NCBI RefSeq assembly: GCF_020524285.1
Contig: NZ_JAIVKX010000009.1
Span: forward strand, 186,001 to 250,000
Direction of reading: 5' to 3'
Origin: Alloyangia pacifica
GTDB lineage: Bacteria; Pseudomonadota; Alphaproteobacteria; Rhodobacterales; Rhodobacteraceae
DNA: 64,000 bases
Part shown: piece by piece, positions 44,388-52,581 of the stretch
Layout: every line of letters starts with the position of its first letter
Position numbering within the stretch: the stretch's first letter is position 1
The notes under the pieces: model-generated
Database searches by the model: none
Told to the model about the DNA's origin: nothing
What the model saw: only the letters and a program-made list of their open reading frames with translations
Made by a program: the position numbers and the translations under genes

Positions 44388-44840
44388 ATGTCCCAAGACA
44401 CCCTGACCATCCGGCCGCTCGAGGCCGGGGACGAGGCCGCGTGGCGCGATCTCTGGACCGGCTATCTCACCTTCTACGAGACATCGGTGCCCGAGGCGGT
44501 CTACGCCAGCACCTTCGCGCGGCTGCTCGGCGACGATCCGCGGGATTTCCGCGGGCTGCTTGCGCTGGTGGACGGCGCGCCGGTCGGGATGGTGCATTAC
44601 CTCTTCCACCGGCATTGCTGGAAGATCGAGGACGTCTGCTACCTGCAGGATCTCTACGCCGCCCCCGAGGCGCGCGGCATGGGCATCGGCCGGGCGCTGA
44701 TCGAGGCGGTCTATGCCGCCGCCGATGAGGCCGGCGCGCCGGGTGTCTACTGGATGACCCAGGACTTCAACACCACCGCGCGCCAGCTCTACGACCGGAT
44801 CGGCACGCACACCCCCTTCATCAAGTACCAGCGGGGCTGA
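44388..44840 (+). CDS. GNAT family N-acetyltransferase
   Basis: A 150-residue acetyl-CoA-dependent acyltransferase with the GNAT fold. The acetyl-CoA motif A is LQDLYAAPEARGMGIGRALI (RGMGIG being the pyrophosphate loop), and motif B ends in YDRIGTHTPFIKYQR. The DLYAAPEARGxGIG form resembles acetyltransferases of the PhnO/YhhY-like small group; substrate unknown. The next gene begins 3 bp after the stop, making an operon with the lipoprotein. Confidence 0.9.
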   Translation: MSQDTLTIRPLEAGDEAAWRDLWTGYLTFYETSVPEAVYASTFARLLGDDPRDFRGLLALVDGAPVGMVHYLFHRHCWKIEDVCYLQDLYAAPEARGMGIGRALIEAVYAAADEAGAPGVYWMTQDFNTTARQLYDRIGTHTPFIKYQRG

Positions 44841-44843
44841 GCC

Positions 44844-46214
44844 ATGCGGCGGCTGGTTCTCTCGCTCGGCCTGCTGATCGGCGCCTGCGCCCCTATGGCG
44901 CCGGAGAGCGTCAGCCGCGCCGCCGGTGCCGCCACCGTGGCACCCGATGTGAGCCCGCCGCTGGCCAGCCGCTTCGGCGCCCCCGACCCCGTGCCGCCGC
45001 GGGCCGGAAACGCGCAGATCGCGCGGGATTTCCTCGATCTTTCCTTCGCGCTGGAATCGGGCCGCGCCCTGCCGGTGCTCAGCCGCTTCGAGGGGCCGGT
45101 GACGCTGCGCGTCGCGGGCAAGGCGCCGGCAAGCCTCGGGCCCGATCTCGACCGGCTGCTGCGCCGGCTCCGCGAGGAGGCCGGGATTGACATCACCGAG
45201 GTGCAGGCGGGCGAGGCCAATATCACGCTGGTCCCGGTGCCGCGCAGCAAGATCCGCAAGCAGCTGCCGCAGGCCGCCTGTTTCGTCATTCCCGGCGTCA
45301 GCTCCTGGAGCGCATACCGCCGCGCGCAGAACGCTGGCGCGGCGAGCTGGACCGAGGTGCGCGAGCGCGAGACCGCCGCCATTTTCCTGCCCGCCGATGC
45401 CGCGCCGCAGGAGCTGCGCGACTGCCTGCACGAGGAGATCGCGCAGGCGCTCGGCCCGCTGAACGATCTCTACCGGCTGGGCGAGAGCGTGTTCAACGAC
45501 GACAACGTGCACACCGTGCTCTCGGGCTACGACATGCTGGTGCTGCGCGCCTATTACGACCCAGCCCTGCACTCGGGAATGGGACGCGGCGAGGTGGCCG
45601 CGGCGCTGCCCGCCCTCCTCGCAAGGCTCAACCCGGCAGGCGAGACCGTGCCCGACCGCCGCCTTGCGCCCGCGCCCCGGCCCTGGATCGAGGCGTTGCA
45701 GACCGCGCTTGGCCGCAGCGAGCCGCTGGCGCAGCGCCGCGCCGCCGCGCAGCGGGCCCTGCAGCTCGCCCGCGCCGAGGGCTGGACCGACCACCGGCTC
45801 GGCTTTTCGCATTTCGCGCTTGGCCGCCTGCTGACCGGCGACGATCCCGCCGCGGCGGAGGTGCAGTTCCGCTCGGCCCGCCGGGTGTTTGCCGCCCTGC
45901 CCGATGCGCGGCTGCACGAAGCCTATGTCGATGCCCAGCTCGCCGCGCTGGCGCTGCGCACCGGCCACGCCGAGCAGGCGCTGGCGCTCACCGCGCCGCA
46001 GGAAGCCGTGGCGCGCCGCCACGAGAATGCCGCGCTGCTGGCCAGCCTGATGACCCTGCGCGCCGAGGCGCTGGATCAGCTCGGACGCGGCACCGAAGCC
46101 GCCTCGGTGCGGCTGGACTCTCTGGGGTGGGCGCGCTACGGCTTCGGCCCGGATTGGGACGGCGGCGCGCAGATGCGCAGGCTCGCCGCGCTCGACCGGG
46201 CGCAAGGGAGCTGA
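44844..46214 (+). CDS. DUF2927-type lipoprotein
   Basis: A 456-residue lipoprotein: signal MRRLVLSLGLLIGAC with a LIGAC lipobox. The first half (about 55-265) matches the DUF2927 domain as I know it, with ACFVIPGVSSWSAYRRAQN and DCLHEEIAQALGPLNDLY, in which HEE recalls a metalloprotease-like HExxH remnant. The second half is alpha-helical and TPR-like (QRALQLARAEGWTDHRLG onward). It probably sits on the outer membrane facing the periplasm. Function unknown. It is co-transcribed with the GNAT gene and followed by a small membrane-protein gene 9 bp on. Confidence 0.85.
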   Translation: MRRLVLSLGLLIGACAPMAPESVSRAAGAATVAPDVSPPLASRFGAPDPVPPRAGNAQIARDFLDLSFALESGRALPVLSRFEGPVTLRVAGKAPASLGPDLDRLLRRLREEAGIDITEVQAGEANITLVPVPRSKIRKQLPQAACFVIPGVSSWSAYRRAQNAGAASWTEVRERETAAIFLPADAAPQELRDCLHEEIAQALGPLNDLYRLGESVFNDDNVHTVLSGYDMLVLRAYYDPALHSGMGRGEVAAALPALLARLNPAGETVPDRRLAPAPRPWIEALQTALGRSEPLAQRRAAAQRALQLARAEGWTDHRLGFSHFALGRLLTGDDPAAAEVQFRSARRVFAALPDARLHEAYVDAQLAALALRTGHAEQALALTAPQEAVARRHENAALLASLMTLRAEALDQLGRGTEAASVRLDSLGWARYGFGPDWDGGAQMRRLAALDRAQGS

Positions 46215-46223
46215 GGACACCAG

Positions 46224-46391
46224 ATGATCGTGATCGCGGGAGCCATTCTTGGCGCCATCATCGGCGGGATGACCGCCGCGCGCCGCAAGGGCAACAGGGC
46301 CGATATCGCGCAATTCGCCGCGGTCTACGGCATCGCCTTCGCGCTGGCCGGGCTGATCCTGACGATCTTCGTGGAGAAGTTGGCGTTCTGA
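46224..46391 (+). CDS. Small two-helix membrane protein (55 aa)
   Basis: A 55-codon gene with GGGAGCTGAGG before its ATG. The product has two hydrophobic helices, IVIAGAILGAIIGGMTA and FAAVYGIAFALAGLILTIFV, joined by a basic hinge ARRKGNRADIAQ, so a hairpin in the inner membrane with the hinge in the cytoplasm is expected. It follows the lipoprotein gene by 9 bp on the same strand and precedes the repeat element, so it ends this operon. I recognise no family. Confidence 0.75.
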   Translation: MIVIAGAILGAIIGGMTAARRKGNRADIAQFAAVYGIAFALAGLILTIFVEKLAF

Positions 46392-46406
46392 GCTTTCGAG
46401 ATGCCT

Positions 46407-46473
46407 GGAAAGAGGGGGCTCTGCCCCCGAGGCGCTGCGCGCCTCTCCCCCGGGATATTTTTGCCTAGAAGAA
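46407..46473. repeat. Dispersed intergenic hairpin element, copy B
   Basis: GGGGGC-TCT-GCCCCC (46414-46428) is followed at once by a second stem GAGGCGC-TGC-GCGCCTC (46429-46445), then TCCCCCGGGATATTTTTG and CCTAGAAGAA. Layout and spacing match copy A at 42088, but with different bases in the stems that keep pairing. It likely terminates the lipoprotein operon. Confidence 0.7.
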
Positions 46474-46530
46474 CGGGCCGGGTTGAGGCTTCGGGGCGGG
46501 CGCGGCATCATCGCCGCCGGGAGGTGAGCC

Positions 46531-47715
46531 ATGTTCCTTCGGTTCTTCGAGACATTGCGACAGGCCCAGGTGCCGGTGTCGCTGCGCGAATTCCTGAGCT
46601 TCCTCGAAGCGCTGAAGGCGGGGCTGGCGCTTTACGACGTGACCGGCTTTTACTACCTCGCGCGCACCGCGCTGGTGAAGGACGAGCGCCATCTCGACCG
46701 CTTCGACCGCGCCTTCGCCGAGGCCTTCAAGGGGCTCGAGGCGATCTCCCTCGACGACATGCTCGAGGCGTTGGACCTGCCCGAGGACTGGCTGCGCAAG
46801 ATGGCCGAGACGCATCTCAGCCCCGAGGAGCGCGCCGAGATCGAGGCGGCGGGCGGCTTCGACAAGCTGATGGAGACGCTCAAGCAGCGGCTGCGCCAGC
46901 AGCAGGGGCGGCACCAGGGCGGCAGCAAATGGATCGGCACCGCTGGCACCTCGCCCTTCGGCGCCTATGGCTACAACCCCGAGGGCGTGCGCATCGGCCA
47001 GGAGGAGAGCCGCCACCAGCGCGCGGTAAAGGTCTGGGACAAGCGCGAGTTCCGCAATCTCGACGACCAGGTCGAGCTCGGCACGCGCAATATCAAGGTG
47101 GCGCTGAAGCGGCTGCGGGCCTGGGCGCGCGACGGCGCGGCGGAGGAGCTCGATCTTGACGGCACCATCCGCGCCACCGCCGAGCACGGCTATCTGGATG
47201 TGCAGACCCGGCCCGAACGGCGCAATGCGGTCAAGGTGCTGCTCTTCCTCGACGTGGGCGGCTCGATGGACCCGCACGTGAAGGTGGTCGAGGAGCTGTT
47301 CTCGGCGGCGCGGGCCGAGTTCAAGCACCTCGAGCACCACTACTTCCACAATTGCCTTTACGAAGGGGTCTGGCGCGACAACCGGCGGCGCTGGGGCGCG
47401 CAGATGCCGACCTGGGAGGTGCTCAATACCTACGGGCCGGACTACAAGTGCATCTTCGTCGGCGACGCCTCGATGAGCCCCTACGAGATCGCCGTGCCGG
47501 GCGGTGCCAACGAGCACTGGAACAAGGAAGCGGGCGAGGTCTGGCTGCGCCGGGCGCGGACCCAATGGCCCGACCACCTGTGGATCAACCCGGTGCCCGA
47601 GAAATACTGGGGCTACACGCAGTCGATCGCTATGATCCGCGAGATTTTCGAGGATCGGATGGTGCCGATGACGCTGGAAGGGATCGAGCGCGGGATTCGC
47701 GAGCTGGCGCGCTAG
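46531..47715 (+). CDS. CoxE-like VWA domain protein
   Basis: A 394-residue protein of the VWA/CoxE family (COG3825 type). The N-terminal helical half (FETLRQAQVPVSLREFLSF) precedes the VWA domain from about residue 225, with a metal-site motif LLFLDVGGSMDPHV (DxGxS rather than the usual DxSxS). HHYFHNCLYEGVWRDNRRRW and IFVGDASMSPYEI follow as in close relatives. Such proteins usually work with a MoxR-type AAA ATPase encoded next door; none is adjacent here. GGGAGGTGAGCC precedes the ATG. Its TAG stop is within a CTAG shared with the convergent GST gene. Confidence 0.9.
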   Translation: MFLRFFETLRQAQVPVSLREFLSFLEALKAGLALYDVTGFYYLARTALVKDERHLDRFDRAFAEAFKGLEAISLDDMLEALDLPEDWLRKMAETHLSPEERAEIEAAGGFDKLMETLKQRLRQQQGRHQGGSKWIGTAGTSPFGAYGYNPEGVRIGQEESRHQRAVKVWDKREFRNLDDQVELGTRNIKVALKRLRAWARDGAAEELDLDGTIRATAEHGYLDVQTRPERRNAVKVLLFLDVGGSMDPHVKVVEELFSAARAEFKHLEHHYFHNCLYEGVWRDNRRRWGAQMPTWEVLNTYGPDYKCIFVGDASMSPYEIAVPGGANEHWNKEAGEVWLRRARTQWPDHLWINPVPEKYWGYTQSIAMIREIFEDRMVPMTLEGIERGIRELAR

Positions 47716-48368
47716 AATTCCACCTCGAGCTCGACGATCTCGTCGGGCTCGGCCAGCGCGCCCGCGGTCCATTCCTTCATCGGCGCCCAGCCCAGGATCG
47801 TGTCCACATAGCCCTCGAGCCGGTCATCGAGCTGCACCGAGTAGGTGCGGAAGCGGGTACAGACCGGCGCATACATGGCATCGGCCACCGAGGGGGTCTC
47901 GCCGAAGAGGAACGGCCCGCCGTGACCGTCGAGGCATTCGTTCCAGATCACCTTGATCCGTTCGACGTCGGGGCGCGCGCCGGAGAAGATCTTGAAGCTC
48001 TGGTGCCGCGCCTTGAGGTTCATCGGCAGCGCCGAGCGCAGGTTGTAGAAGCCCGAGTGCATCTCGCCCGAGATCGAGCGGCAATGCGAGCGCGCGGCGA
48101 TGTCCTCGGGGTAGAGCCCGGCGTCGGGGAAGATCTCGTTGAGGTACTGGGCAATGGCCAGCGTGTCCCAGACCTGCACCCGCCCGTGGATCAGCCGCGG
48201 CACCAGCACCGTCGGCGAGAGCAGCAGCAGCTCCTGACGGGCGGTGGCGTCGGAGGTGTCGACCATTTCCTCGACGAAATCGAGCCCGGCCATGCGGCAC
48301 AGCAGCCAGCCGCGCAGCGACCAGGACGAGTAGTTCTTCGATGAAATGGTGAGCGTTGCTTCCGCCAT
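47712..48368 (-). CDS. Glutathione S-transferase family protein
   Basis: A 218-residue GST. The thioredoxin-like N-terminal domain starts LTISSKNYSSWSLRGWLL (Ser/Tyr region that activates glutathione) and includes VPRLIHGRVQVWDTLAIAQY (cis-Pro and the Glu/Asp-Thr gamma-glutamyl site, here Asp-Thr). The helical C-terminal domain holds GPFLFGETPSVADAMYAP, the N-capping box. The ATG at 48368 follows GGAGGGGCAGAC. Substrate is unknown. It is divergent from the PHA depolymerase gene. Confidence 0.93.
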   Translation of the reverse strand: MAEATLTISSKNYSSWSLRGWLLCRMAGLDFVEEMVDTSDATARQELLLLSPTVLVPRLIHGRVQVWDTLAIAQYLNEIFPDAGLYPEDIAARSHCRSISGEMHSGFYNLRSALPMNLKARHQSFKIFSGARPDVERIKVIWNECLDGHGGPFLFGETPSVADAMYAPVCTRFRTYSVQLDDRLEGYVDTILGWAPMKEWTAGALAEPDEIVELEVEF

Positions 48369-48472
48369 GTCTGCCCCTCCGTGCTGCCTCTCGACGCGAG
48401 ACCTCATTTTCTTGTCGCATCGGGCGCTCCGAACTGGCTAGCGTTTTCCGAAGGCAGCGAGGGGAAAACGAC

Positions 48473-49684
48473 GTGCTCTACGCCGGATACCAGGGACTTG
48501 ATGATTTTATCGCCCCTTTGCGCATGGCGGCGATGCAGGGGATCAACTTTATGCCCCGACTCAACGGCCCCTTCGCGCAGCTCACCCGGCACAACGCCGC
48601 GGCGCTCGAGATGATGTCGCGTTTCCGGCTGAGCCACAGCCGCCCGGCCTTCGGCATCAATTCCGTGCGCGTCGACAACCGCGACGTGCCGGTGGTCGAG
48701 GAGGTCGCGCTGGACCTGCCCTTCGGCACCCTGCTGCGCTTTCGCAAGGACATGGACACGCCACAGCCAAAGGTTCTGGTGACCGCGCCGCTCTCGGGCC
48801 ATTTCGCCACGCTGCTTGCGGGCACGGTGAAAGTGCTGCTGCGCGACCATGACGTCTATGTCACCGACTGGAAGAACGCCCGCGATGTGCCCGTCTCCGA
48901 TGGCGATTTCGGGGTCGAGGATTATATCTCCTACGTCATTCGCTTCCTCGAGGAACTGGGCCCCGGCGCGCATATCCTCGGCGTCTGCCAGCCCTGCGTG
49001 CAGGCGCTCGCGGCGGTGGCGGTCATGTCCGAGGAGCGCAACCCTGCGACGCCGCGCTCGATGACGCTGATGGCCGGGCCGGTGGACGTGCGCGAGAGCC
49101 CCACGATGGTCAACGATCTGGCCAACGAGAAGCCCATCGAATGGTTCGAGCGCAACGTGATCGCCCGCGTGCCCTGGCGCTACGCCGGGGCCGGGCGCAA
49201 GGTCTACCCGGGCTTCGTGCAGCTCACCGCCTTCATGTCGATGAACATGGAGCGCCACCGCGAGCAGCACAAACGGCTCTACGATCACATCGTCGCCGGG
49301 GAGACCGAGCAAGCGCGCAAGATCAAGGAGTTCTACGACGAGTATTTCGCGGTGCTCGACCTCACCGAGGAATTCTACATCGAGACCATCGAGCGGGTCT
49401 TCCAGAAGGCCGAGCTGGCGACCGGCGAGATGACCTACCGCGGTCGCAGGATCGACCCTTCGAAGATCCGCCACACCGCGCTGCTCACGGTCGAGGGTGG
49501 GCGCGACGACATCTGCGGGCTCGGCCAGACCTCGGCGGCGCATGATCTGTGTTCCTCGCTGCGCCCGCACCTCAAGCGCCATCACCTGCAGGCCAACGTC
49601 GGGCACTACGGCGTGTTCAACGGCCGCAAGTGGGAAAACGAGATCTACCCGGTGGTGCGCAACATGATCCTAGCCATGGAATAG
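48473..49684 (+). CDS. phaZ: Intracellular polyhydroxyalkanoate depolymerase
   Basis: A 403-residue alpha/beta-hydrolase of the PHB_depo_C / PhaZ type that mobilises intracellular polyhydroxybutyrate granules. The nucleophile is a cysteine in the lipase-box-like GVCQPCVQALAAVAVM, as in the Ralstonia PhaZ1 group. VEGGRDDICGLGQTSAAHDL carries the conserved acid region and NVGHYGVFNGRKWENEIYPV the catalytic His. It starts at a GTG after GAGGGGAAAACGAC. No phaC synthase is adjacent in this window. Confidence 0.94.
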   Translation: MLYAGYQGLDDFIAPLRMAAMQGINFMPRLNGPFAQLTRHNAAALEMMSRFRLSHSRPAFGINSVRVDNRDVPVVEEVALDLPFGTLLRFRKDMDTPQPKVLVTAPLSGHFATLLAGTVKVLLRDHDVYVTDWKNARDVPVSDGDFGVEDYISYVIRFLEELGPGAHILGVCQPCVQALAAVAVMSEERNPATPRSMTLMAGPVDVRESPTMVNDLANEKPIEWFERNVIARVPWRYAGAGRKVYPGFVQLTAFMSMNMERHREQHKRLYDHIVAGETEQARKIKEFYDEYFAVLDLTEEFYIETIERVFQKAELATGEMTYRGRRIDPSKIRHTALLTVEGGRDDICGLGQTSAAHDLCSSLRPHLKRHHLQANVGHYGVFNGRKWENEIYPVVRNMILAME

Positions 49685-49796
49685 GCCGCGAGCCCCCGAG
49701 ACACGGGACACGGGGGTCGCGACAAGGGGGCCGGGCCGTGGCGGAAAGGCGACGCTGCCGCGCCATGCAGCGGCGCGCGCCTGAGGGAGATTGCCT

Positions 49797-51578
49797 GTGC
49801 CGCGCGATGACGCCAGTCTCCGCGCCATGAGCGGAGAGAAGACACCCCCCTATCCCGGCGGAATCGCAGCCATTCTCACCCAGATGGAGGGGCGCCGCGA
49901 GGCGCTAGACTTCGCCCCGGGCGAAGCGCTGCCGCCCTACGAGACGCCGCTCGCCGGGCTCTCCGCGCAGATAATCTCCGACCCCGATGCCGACCCCGCC
50001 GAGGCGCCGCCCTTCCGCTCGAACCATCACCGCAAGCGCCACGCGCTGCGGCGGGAACTGACCGGCCGGTCGGAGCTGGTGTTTCTCAACGCGCTGCTCA
50101 TCGCCCACCTGCGCAAGCGCGCGTACCCCGCCCACGCCCCGGCGCTGTTCCAGCGGCTCTGGACCGAAGAGGGCGCGGCGCTTCTGGAGCAGCTCGACCC
50201 GCGATGGCTGGTCTCCTCGGTGACCACCTTCGGCGATCACGGGCTGAGCCTGGTGCAGCGCTCGGTGGGGCTGTCGCTGAGCACGCTTTTCGGAACGATG
50301 AAACTCTACGAGAGCGAGCGGCTCTACTCGGGGCTGCCGGCCGACCGCCCCTTCGCGCTGGACACCCGCGACCGCGGGTCGCTGCCGATGGAGATGGACG
50401 GCTACTCGCTGTCCGGCGGCGGGCTCGACGTGAACATGATCGGGCGGCTGTGGCTGGAAGCCGAGGGCGATCCGGTGATCCAGCCGCTCGCCCATCACCT
50501 GCTCGAGATGCTGATCGCCGACGACCGGACGGTGTTCCGCCGGATGATGACCATGCGCAAGCGACAAGCGCGGCGCGCCGGCGCGCGGCCCAAGGGTGAT
50601 CTCTCCGGCAATATCGCGCCCGTCCCCGCCAGCCATCGAGGCCTGACGCCCGAGACGCTGCGCTGGGGGCTGACCTCGACCATCCGTGCACCGCTGCCCG
50701 AGATCGCCCGCTTCGCAGCCCATCACCTCGAGCTTGGCGCTGCGGCGCTGCAGATCCATCTCGACACACCCGATCCCGAGGCCGAGGCCTATCTCACCCG
50801 CCACCCCGCGGTCCGCGTCATCCAATGCGATGCCGCCTACTGGCAGGCCAGCGGCCGCGCCCGGCCCGAGGCGCATCAGGTCCGGCAGGCCTTCAACGCC
50901 ACGCAGGCCCTGCGCGACGGTCTGGGGGTGCACTGGCTGGGACACCTCGACGTCGACGAGTTCCTGCTGCCGCAGCGCCCCATGGCCGCGCTGCTGGCCG
51001 AGGTGCCGCACGCCGCCGCCTTTGCCCGGATCGCCCCCGCCGAGGCGCTGGCGCCCGACGACGGCCTGCCGCACCGCTTCAAGACCACCCACAAGCACGC
51101 GGGGCAGCCCAAGGCGGTGCTGCAGGAAATCTACCCGACCTTCGGCGCGCATCTCTACGGCGGCTTCCTCAGCCACACCTCGGGCAAGGTCTTCGCCCGC
51201 ACCGGCATCGAGGACACAAGGCTCGGCCTGCACAGGCTGAAATACCGCGGCGCGGACGCCAGCAACCGCCACCGGCTGGGCGAGGTCTGGCTGGGCCACC
51301 TGCATGCGCGCAGCTGGGAACAGTTCCGCGCCGATCTCGAATTTCGCCGGACGCGCGGCTCCTACCGGAAAGGCTCGGAGCGTCCCGAGATGGGACAGGC
51401 CGAGCTGATCGGTTTTCTCACGGAGGAAGAGGGCGACGCCGGGCTGCGCGCGCTCTTCGACGAGGTCTGCGCAGACACGCCCGAGCTGCGCAGGCGGCTC
51501 GCGGCGTATGGCATGCTGATCGAGCCGCCCTTCGATCCCGACGCCGCCGTCACCCGCGTCTTCGGGCGCGCGCCGTGA
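49797..51578 (+). CDS. Glycosyltransferase family 2 protein with extra N-terminal domain
   Basis: A 593-residue protein. The C-terminal half (from about residue 285) is a Glyco_tranf_2_4-type transferase: LTSTIRAPLPEIARFAAHHL, a DxD-type motif in LGHLDVDEFLLPQRP and GGFLSHTSGKVFAR. The N-terminal 280 residues are not recognised and include RFRSNHH-like basic sequence and GLSLVQRSVGLSLSTLFGT. I chose GTG at 49797 after GAGGGAGA; TTG at 49791 or ATG at 49827 are alternatives. Its stop overlaps the next gene's GTG. The two are paralogues in tandem, probably acting on a surface polysaccharide. Confidence 0.83.
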   Translation: MPRDDASLRAMSGEKTPPYPGGIAAILTQMEGRREALDFAPGEALPPYETPLAGLSAQIISDPDADPAEAPPFRSNHHRKRHALRRELTGRSELVFLNALLIAHLRKRAYPAHAPALFQRLWTEEGAALLEQLDPRWLVSSVTTFGDHGLSLVQRSVGLSLSTLFGTMKLYESERLYSGLPADRPFALDTRDRGSLPMEMDGYSLSGGGLDVNMIGRLWLEAEGDPVIQPLAHHLLEMLIADDRTVFRRMMTMRKRQARRAGARPKGDLSGNIAPVPASHRGLTPETLRWGLTSTIRAPLPEIARFAAHHLELGAAALQIHLDTPDPEAEAYLTRHPAVRVIQCDAAYWQASGRARPEAHQVRQAFNATQALRDGLGVHWLGHLDVDEFLLPQRPMAALLAEVPHAAAFARIAPAEALAPDDGLPHRFKTTHKHAGQPKAVLQEIYPTFGAHLYGGFLSHTSGKVFARTGIEDTRLGLHRLKYRGADASNRHRLGEVWLGHLHARSWEQFRADLEFRRTRGSYRKGSERPEMGQAELIGFLTEEEGDAGLRALFDEVCADTPELRRRLAAYGMLIEPPFDPDAAVTRVFGRAP

Positions 51579-52519
51579 TCCGCTGGGGCACCGTCACCAC
51601 CACCAATGCGCCGCTGCCCCGCATTCTCGAGTTTGCCGCCTGGCACCTCGAGCAGGGCGCGCAGCGGCTCTACATCTACCTCGACGAGGCCGACCCCGCG
51701 GCGGAAGAGGTGCTCTCCGCCCACCCCAAGATCCGCGCCTTCACCACCGACGCCGCCTGGTGGGCTAAGCGCGGCAGGCGCCCCGAGAAGCACCAGGCCC
51801 GGCAGGCCCGCAACGCACGGCACGCCAACAACCGCAAGCCCGAGGTGGACTGGCTGGCGCATATCGACGTGGATGAGTTCCTGTTGCCCGCCCGCCCCTT
51901 GGCAGTTCAACTGTCCGAGCTGCCGCCAGACTGCCTCTGCGCCCGCGTGCGCCCGGTCGAGGCTCTGGCCAGCGCGCCGGATCAGGCCGAGACGCTGTTC
52001 AAGGCCTTCCCCCTAGACCAGAGCGCCCGCCAGCGCGCCGCCGAAGCCTGCTTTCCCACTTGGGGCCGGCACCTCTCGGGCGGCTTCCTGAGCCACGTGG
52101 CCGGCAAGCTCTTCTTCCGCCCCGGCACCGAGGGGCTCGACATCCGCATCCACAACGTGACCCTCGGCGAGCGGATGAACCCCGGCGAGCGGCCCCTACC
52201 CGAGACCGAGCTAGGCCATTTCCACGCGGCGGACTGGACGCATTTCCTGGCGGCCTACCGCTTCCGCCTGACCCGGGGCTCCTACCGCGCCGACCTGAAG
52301 CCTCAGGCGCGCGGCGCAGGCGCGGTCAACCTCAACACGCTCTTCGCGATGATCGAGGAGGACGGCGGCGAGACGGCGCTGCGCGCCTTCTACAAGGAGG
52401 TCTGCACCGCCACGCCCGACCTTGTGCAGAGGCTCTCGGACCACGGCCTTCTGCGCCGGCGCACCATGACCCTGCCTGCGCTGCGGGCACGACACTTTCC
52501 CGCAGCCCCCGAGACCTGA
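51575..52519 (+). CDS. Glycosyltransferase family 2 protein (paralogue of preceding gene)
   Basis: A 314-residue stand-alone Glyco_tranf_2_4-type protein. RWGTVTTTNAPLPRILEFAA, WLAHIDVDEFLLPARP (DxD site), SGGFLSHVAGKLFFRPGT and RFRLTRGSYRADLK align segment by segment with the C-terminal half of the preceding gene, so one arose from the other by duplication. It starts at a GTG overlapping the upstream stop by 3 bp. It lacks membrane segments; it is probably a cytoplasmic transferase using nucleotide sugars. Confidence 0.87.
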   Translation: MIRWGTVTTTNAPLPRILEFAAWHLEQGAQRLYIYLDEADPAAEEVLSAHPKIRAFTTDAAWWAKRGRRPEKHQARQARNARHANNRKPEVDWLAHIDVDEFLLPARPLAVQLSELPPDCLCARVRPVEALASAPDQAETLFKAFPLDQSARQRAAEACFPTWGRHLSGGFLSHVAGKLFFRPGTEGLDIRIHNVTLGERMNPGERPLPETELGHFHAADWTHFLAAYRFRLTRGSYRADLKPQARGAGAVNLNTLFAMIEEDGGETALRAFYKEVCTATPDLVQRLSDHGLLRRRTMTLPALRARHFPAAPET

Positions 52520-52581
52520 TGGTCGGTTGACCCAGCGGTCGACCCCCCGTCAACTCGAGGCTCCGCAAACCGAGACCCTCC

